From: Candidatus Omnitrophota bacterium
GTDB lineage: Bacteria; Omnitrophota; Gorgyraeia; 2-02-FULL-51-18; JAGOUK01
Reading direction: 5' to 3'
Assembly: GCA_018061225.1 (NCBI GenBank)
Contig: JAGOUK010000050.1
Location: 1 to 8,530 of the forward strand
DNA length: 8,530 nucleotides
Under the pieces are notes generated by a model. The model searched no databases and was not told where the DNA came from. It saw only the letters and a list, made by a program, of their open reading frames with translations. Below, one piece after another: positions 1 through 6,000 of the stretch. Every line of letters begins with the position of its first letter. Positions within the stretch are counted from its first letter, which is position 1. The position numbers were made by a program, and so were the translations under genes.

Positions 1-1
1 C

Positions 2-3000
2 AGGCCATTCGATCCACAATTTGAAGAGTCTCTTCGTGACCTCCGGCGGGCCAAAGTACTCCAATTTGAGAGTGACCCGCATGGGGTTCACCGTGAAACG
101 GCCGGAAGCATGATCTTAAGGATCACGGGTCAGGCCCCGAGGTCCGACCGGTCACCGAATTCCATTAGAACCGAGGCGGCAAACCTACAGTTGGCCCCGA
201 TTGAGGCCGCGAGATTGTGGGAAGTTGAGCCCGCGTATGTCGTATCCGCCAAAGGCCGGGATCCGCTGACCAAGCAAATGAGGACTTACGAGGTCCAGAT
301 CAAACTAAATAAGAGCACATCCGTTGTCAGCGCCACCAACCGGGATACTCATCAGGCATTCGACCTATCCGTGCCGCGGCTGCACTCCGACTCCGGATAT
401 TTTGGGTACGCAGCGCTCGCGAAGATCGCCCACGACTTGCGTCAATCCCTGGAGAAAGACCCTCCGTCGCCCGGCCGGATTTACCGGACCGCGCATGAAC
501 AAGCCAAAGCCGCGTTAAAAAGCAATTCCATACCGGCAGCGGATAAAGACCGGCTCCGGAGGCAATTTGCGGACCTTGGCCCGCTCGCCGACGAGATGAA
601 GAGCCATCAGGAGCAGGATTGGTCGAACTTTAGAGATTCCGCCGATCGGCTGATCGTACAGTTGCGCCAAAAGATGGACGGTGCCCGCTTGGCGGCGTCC
701 GCGGATGCGAGGAGCGAGGATGATCGCGGATTTGAGTTTGTAAGGCTCACACCGGCATCACAGCTGTCCAAGATGGAGGCGACCGGTCTTATGAATCAAA
801 TCATAGAATTGAGCAGACAAATAGATGGCGGCCAATTGGATCGGTACGCGCACCCGCCCACAGAATTGATGAGGAATAATTATGACCGCTTGATGCGCTC
901 GGCGCTCATCGGGATCAGGTGGACAGACGGATTTGACGGTCAAAGACATGCCGAATTAAAGAGAGCTCGAGATCTTTGGAAAAATCAAAGACAAGCGATC
1001 GAAAACCGGCTGGGTAAATCGGTCAAACAATTAAATGCAGCGCCAAACCTTATCTCAGAGGACTTGAGGCGCGATATCTCAAAAATGCTCAAAGAATTAA
1101 GAGCGCTCAATGCTCATCTCACCGTCGCGCAGCTTCTGATCGCGGGAATGTTTCTAAATCCAAATCCCAAGAACGGGCTGGCGCCCATGGATGATGCGCT
1201 CTTTAGGAAAAAGGGTTTTGTTCAATCTATCCGCGGCGCTGCGACCAGCTGGGGAAAACTTCAGCTCATCATCAGCTCACAGGCCGAAGATGCGGATGGC
1301 GCGAAGGCAGAAGTCGGCAAAATTACCGAGGCGAAGGAACCGACAGAACTTTTTGATGAGGCGGGCGCGGCGGATCCCAGTCTTTTGGTTCAATCACAAA
1401 ATCATTGGATTCCTTATGAAACATGGCTGACGAGGCTTCGGGAAGAGGATCAGCGCCGTGATGCGGAGCCTTCTGAAGCCCTGGCGGTGATTCGTTCGAT
1501 ATTGGGCTCTTTGATGTCGGTGGATACGAGCGCCGACCCCAATCAACAGACCGCTGATGACTGGGCTTTGCTGAAGCGGTTTGCGCAAGAAGCTGCCGCG
1601 GCGTTGGCCCGGAACCAGCCGCTGCCTTTTGAGATTTTGGGCGGACTGCATTCCACCGCGAAGCTTAATCTTCGCATGCCGATTCAGCATCAATTTAAAG
1701 ATGCGGCGTCCATGCAGCGGGCCCCCCGCAGAATATTGGCGGACATTCAAGCGCAGAGGCAAATTTTGAACGGCTGGATGTTGCTGGTCCGATCGCTTCA
1801 AGCCATGTTGTCCAACAGCACGAAGCTGAACGCTTGGGAAAAAAATTATGTTCTAAAATCGATCGATGCGATCCACCAATGGGGCATCCGGGGAAAAGTC
1901 CCCGAGCGCAGAACTGTTATGGAAGCTGCGGAGGCTCTTTTAAATCCACAGAACCCAATTTCGTGGACTCGGAACGACCGGGCAAAGCTCAGCAAACTTC
2001 AAATCGCGCTTGCCGCCATGCAAAAACGGCTCGACGATCAAAGCCGAATACTTAGCCGCGTAAAACGCCGCGCGGCTGGCAGTGAAGGTGACGGCCAGGG
2101 CGCGCGGATGGCTGAGGACGGCAAAGCCAAAAAGCGAGTATGGACGGATGAAGCTCTGGTGCTGCAGATGCGGGATTTTAAGGCGCGTGGAATCAGCTCA
2201 ACACTGGATCTTCAAGGGGACCCGACCGGCAAAGTAGTCTACAACGCGATCCGCGGATTGAATCATGGTGATTTTGCGGAAGGTATCCGGGTTTTGGGCG
2301 AGCGGTATCGCGAGCAATACGGCGAAGAGCCGGGATTCGCGCCGGAAGACTTCCTGGCGCGAAAGCGCGCCGCGGCGGATAAAGTCGTTTCGGCCATTCC
2401 CCGGACGGCTGTGCCGGTCGCACTCTTAGAATCGGAGCGGGAAGCATCGACAGATATTCGAAAAGCGCTCGCGGCATCACAAGTTTATCGGCTGGGTTTG
2501 ACCGGCGGAGAAAAGCCTTCCTTGAAGGGATTCGGTTCAATAACGTTTGACGGAAAGCCCGCCGGCATACAAAGGGCGGCGACCTTCCGCATGGCGTCGC
2601 TGCTTAAGCTCACCGGACTTAGTCCGGACCAGATCGAGGCCTATGTCGTTCGGCAGCCGGGTTCAGAAATCCTTGAGTTGTGGATATTGGGGCCGACCCC
2701 CGGATATGAGGGCGCGGATGCTCCGACCTCCGTTTTTCTCAAATTGCCTTTAAATGAAAAAGGTTACCCGGCGGAATCCACCACAGCTTACGGCATAGAA
2801 ATGAACAGTCAGAATTATGAAGTGATGTCGCTGATGCGAAAGACCGGGGTGATCACGCAGGCCATGCGGGATCTGTTCACCTACGAAGCTCTTAAAGTTC
2901 CCGATCGCGCGCATTGGACGCCGCGCGCGGTGATTTGGGCGATGCGCCGATACCCGGACACGCACGAACTCGTTAATCTTCGCCGCCGGGATCAGGATAC

Positions 3001-6000
3001 GCACGGATTGAATATCACCGGCTGGGATGGGTTGTCCCAACGACTGGCGCAAGCCGACAAAGCAGAAGGAACCCTCGTGTTGCTGCGTTTAGCGCCTGCT
3101 GAGAAGCCGGAAGCGGCCGCGGCCGATACATCCTCCGCCGCCATCGACATCCGCGCGGTCCGGCTGCAGGCGGACGGCTCGCTGACCGAGACCATCGTTC
3201 ACACACTGTCCGTTAAAGACGGCCGTATCGCCGAGGCTGAGAGCTATGAAAAACTCAATCTTCAAGCCCTTTTAGCGCTACAGGCTGGCGAGCAGGTTTG
3301 GAGCGAAGCAGAGCTCGGCGAAGTCAACGCAAGCCACTTTTTTTCGTACAAAAACCGCCGTTATTCACTCGGGGATTTTTTGAGCGGACGGTCCGAAAAG
3401 CTGGGTGCGGGCAAGTTGACGGGGATACGAATCATCACGCGCGGGGAAGACCCGCGCATCATTCTGAGTTTTGAAAAGCCAGGAACGATGATCCCCGACC
3501 AGATCATTCAACTGCATACGAACGGCCTTCCGGCAGTGCTTTCGGAAGACACTAAGATTAAGGGCAACAGTTCTGTTGTCGAGCTGCTGAAGCTGCAGAG
3601 TAAATTAAAAGAAGCGGCCGGCCGGCCGCTGTTCCAGACGACGCTGGACCTGGTCGGTGAGCGGGCCGCCCTGTCCGCGACCCCGATCCGCAAGGGATCG
3701 GGAGCGATCCAAAAAGCCCCCAAATTCAACCGGTTCACCACGGACCGGGTTACCTATGAGCTCGAATCGCTGGACAACTGGACAGTGCGCATGGGGCATC
3801 CGCAGCCCGTCGACTGGAAATTCCGGGCAGAATTGGACAGCGATACACCTCGTATCGTCATTTCGGCAAAGGGCTACCGGGATGGGTGGATTCCGCTTCA
3901 AAAAGTCTCCCGTCCACCGACCGGCGGCGGCAGAGTCCGAATCTATTACATCCCCGCCGCGCTTACAGATGAAGCGGTCGACGAGGTTGGAACCGACTCA
4001 ACCAAGTCCCTCCATGCCCGATCCGCCATGCTCCTCATGGAAAAGAACAGCTCCATGCCTGAGTTATTGCCGGTCCTGACAGCGGCCCCAAGAGAACTCC
4101 CTCTTAAAGCCGCCACCAAGACCTTTTACTACAAAGATGTCGGATACAAGTATGAGTCGATGGAAATTGATCAAAACGGCCTTCGATTGGACCGAGTCGT
4201 CTTAGTTCAAGATGCGGCACTGCCTCGTATCGAAATGTATTTTTCGACTAAGGATCCGCTTAACGATAATGAATGGAAGGATCTGGAGGAGGTTCAGACC
4301 ATTTATTTGGACCCCAAGCATCCCAATGTACCCATCACTTTAGATAGGCCCGAGGCGAATAAAGAAAAATATCACGGGAATTTATCGGTTCTTACACTCC
4401 TGTTGGATCAGAAGCGGTTGGCGGGCTCCCCGAACGCGCCCGAAGGTTTAATCGCAACATCTCTCGATCTAAAAAATCCGAACGACCGCGTTCGGCAGTT
4501 CAGCACCGAGGGCACCCACGAGATCTCGACATACAAAAATCGGGCCGGGCAAATACAAGTAAAGTTCGCGTACCGTTTGTATTCAATCACACTGTTGCTT
4601 AACTACAACGGCTGGGTTCAGGGAAGGGATGACCTAAAAGTAGAATTTGTGCAGGATGCGAATAATACGAATCCGAGATTGGTGTTTCGAATTTCTAAGA
4701 AGATTGCCGGAGCGGATGGAGCCTCAGCGGAACCGGCCGATGTCATTGAGGTATTGGAACCGCAGATTATCCCGCTAACCCGGGTGGGTGATGATTTTTG
4801 GCCCGCTGCCATGGGCGTTCCCAGTGATCGTATAAAAGATAATCCAAACAACCGGAAAAAGGAAGGATACCGAATCGTCGATATTCTAAAGGAACAACAA
4901 AATCGATCGGACGAAGGATTTTTTGCGACGACGCTTCGGGTTGAGCCCAAGCGCGCTCATCAGTCGGGAGCGAAGCCTGCATCGGGGGGAACCGTGGACC
5001 GCGAGGCCTATCCGCCAATCGCTTCAGGAGAGGTGTTGCAGGCCGCGCTGAACCGCGAGGCCCGAACGATCTATTTTAGGGGTGTGACTTACGGGTTCGC
5101 GACGTTTGAACAGACCGCTGGTGTCGTGATCGAGGACGCCAAAGTGGTCGGGACCGATACCGGTCCCCGCATGGAACTGACCGTGGCTCCGCTCGCGACG
5201 GATGAAGCATCTTCGGATGAAGCATTCCCGCCGGAGGCTCAAACGGTTCTCCTGAACCTCGACACGGAGTCCTTCGGACCGGCGGCCAATCCCGGCTCGG
5301 GCGCCAGGACGCTCTCGCTGTTACGGGTGCTGAGTGCCCAGCAGCTGCTCGCGGCCGGCGACCCGGAGAGCGGTTGGTTCAGCACAGAGCTTTCTCTGGC
5401 GTCCGGAAGCTCCCGGTCCGCCGCCGCGACCGGCGCTCCACGCGGCCGTTCCTCAGGCGCGGCTTCGGCGACGGGGGAATTCAAAGTGAATCAAAGTGGT
5501 CTCTTTAAGTTCAGAGGAACTTTTTATTACATGAACCGCCTGGCCAATAAGTGGGGGGTGGGCGCGGAGGAGATCGCCGCGCGCTATGATCTGACCGACC
5601 CCTCGGACGCCCGGCTCATTTTTTCGGCGGAGGGCAAAGCGGACCAGATCATCCATCTGGTTCAAGCCGTATCCGGCGGCAAAACCACGTTTTATCCGGC
5701 CGTTTACGTGTCGCCGGGCGCCGCTCTCTCCGGCTCCGTCAACGCGCTGAACGTTTTGAGGGATCAAAAGTCGAGTCCGGACGAACGGTTCTTCAAAACG
5801 GACCTGAGCTTCGAAAAAGTCAAAACCCCTGCAGCCCCCCGGGTCCGCAAACCGCGCGATGCGGCCGCCGCTCCCCGGGTCCGCGCGCCGCGGATCCCCA
5901 GGGCGAAGCCGGTCAAACCGGTCAAGACGAGAGCTGCCGCGCCGGCCGAGCGCCCAAAAAACCACAAAGAAACGATTCAGGCGAGACTGGACGGTTACTT

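Larger units (their letters stand above)
3332..5812 (+). repeat. Array of six degenerate protein repeats (units A-F, residues 1075-1901)
   Basis: Six units of about 107-153 residues lie in series. Each has the same four blocks: an aromatic-rich opening strand (for example FSYKNRRY, FYYKDVGY, IYFRGVTY, FKFRGTFY); a central strand xxPR-hydrophobic at P1115, P1247, P1372, P1522, P1686 and, with Ala instead of Pro, A1834; a helix with LLxxQ (VELLKLQSK, LTLLLDQKR, VDILKEQQN, LRVLSAQQL, LNVLRDQKS); and a closing strand (FQTTLDL, IATSLDL, FATTLRV, FSTELSL, FKTDLSF). DNA identity between units is low, so the duplication is old. I recognise no named family. Repeated beta-alpha units in a cysteine-free giant protein suit an extracellular binding or spacer role, which is an inference. 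Confidence 0.7.

Noticed and set aside
110..112. ATG 110 as the annotated start codon
   Set aside because: The frame is open through base 2 and GGAAG is only one base from the ATG, so the gene most likely starts upstream.
1127..1165. Transmembrane helix at LTVAQLLIAGMFL
   Set aside because: The hydrophobic run is only about 13 residues and is followed by Asn/Pro-rich sequence within a soluble helical region.
3657..4079. 140-codon + strand frame overlapping repeat units A-B
   Set aside because: It is a shadow in another frame, Pro/Arg/Ser-rich without structure, while the main frame carries repeat blocks through the same bases.
5285..5310. GSGARTLSLL (in unit E) and GSGARSLGLS (residue about 2682) as further GAR motifs
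   Set aside because: They have T or S in place of L/M after the Arg and lie inside folded units, so they were not counted.
5453..5965. Longest open frame on the minus strand (170 codons)
   Set aside because: It lies wholly opposite the giant gene, in GC-rich low-complexity DNA where minus-strand stops are rare. Its translation is Arg/Gly-rich with no domain features.
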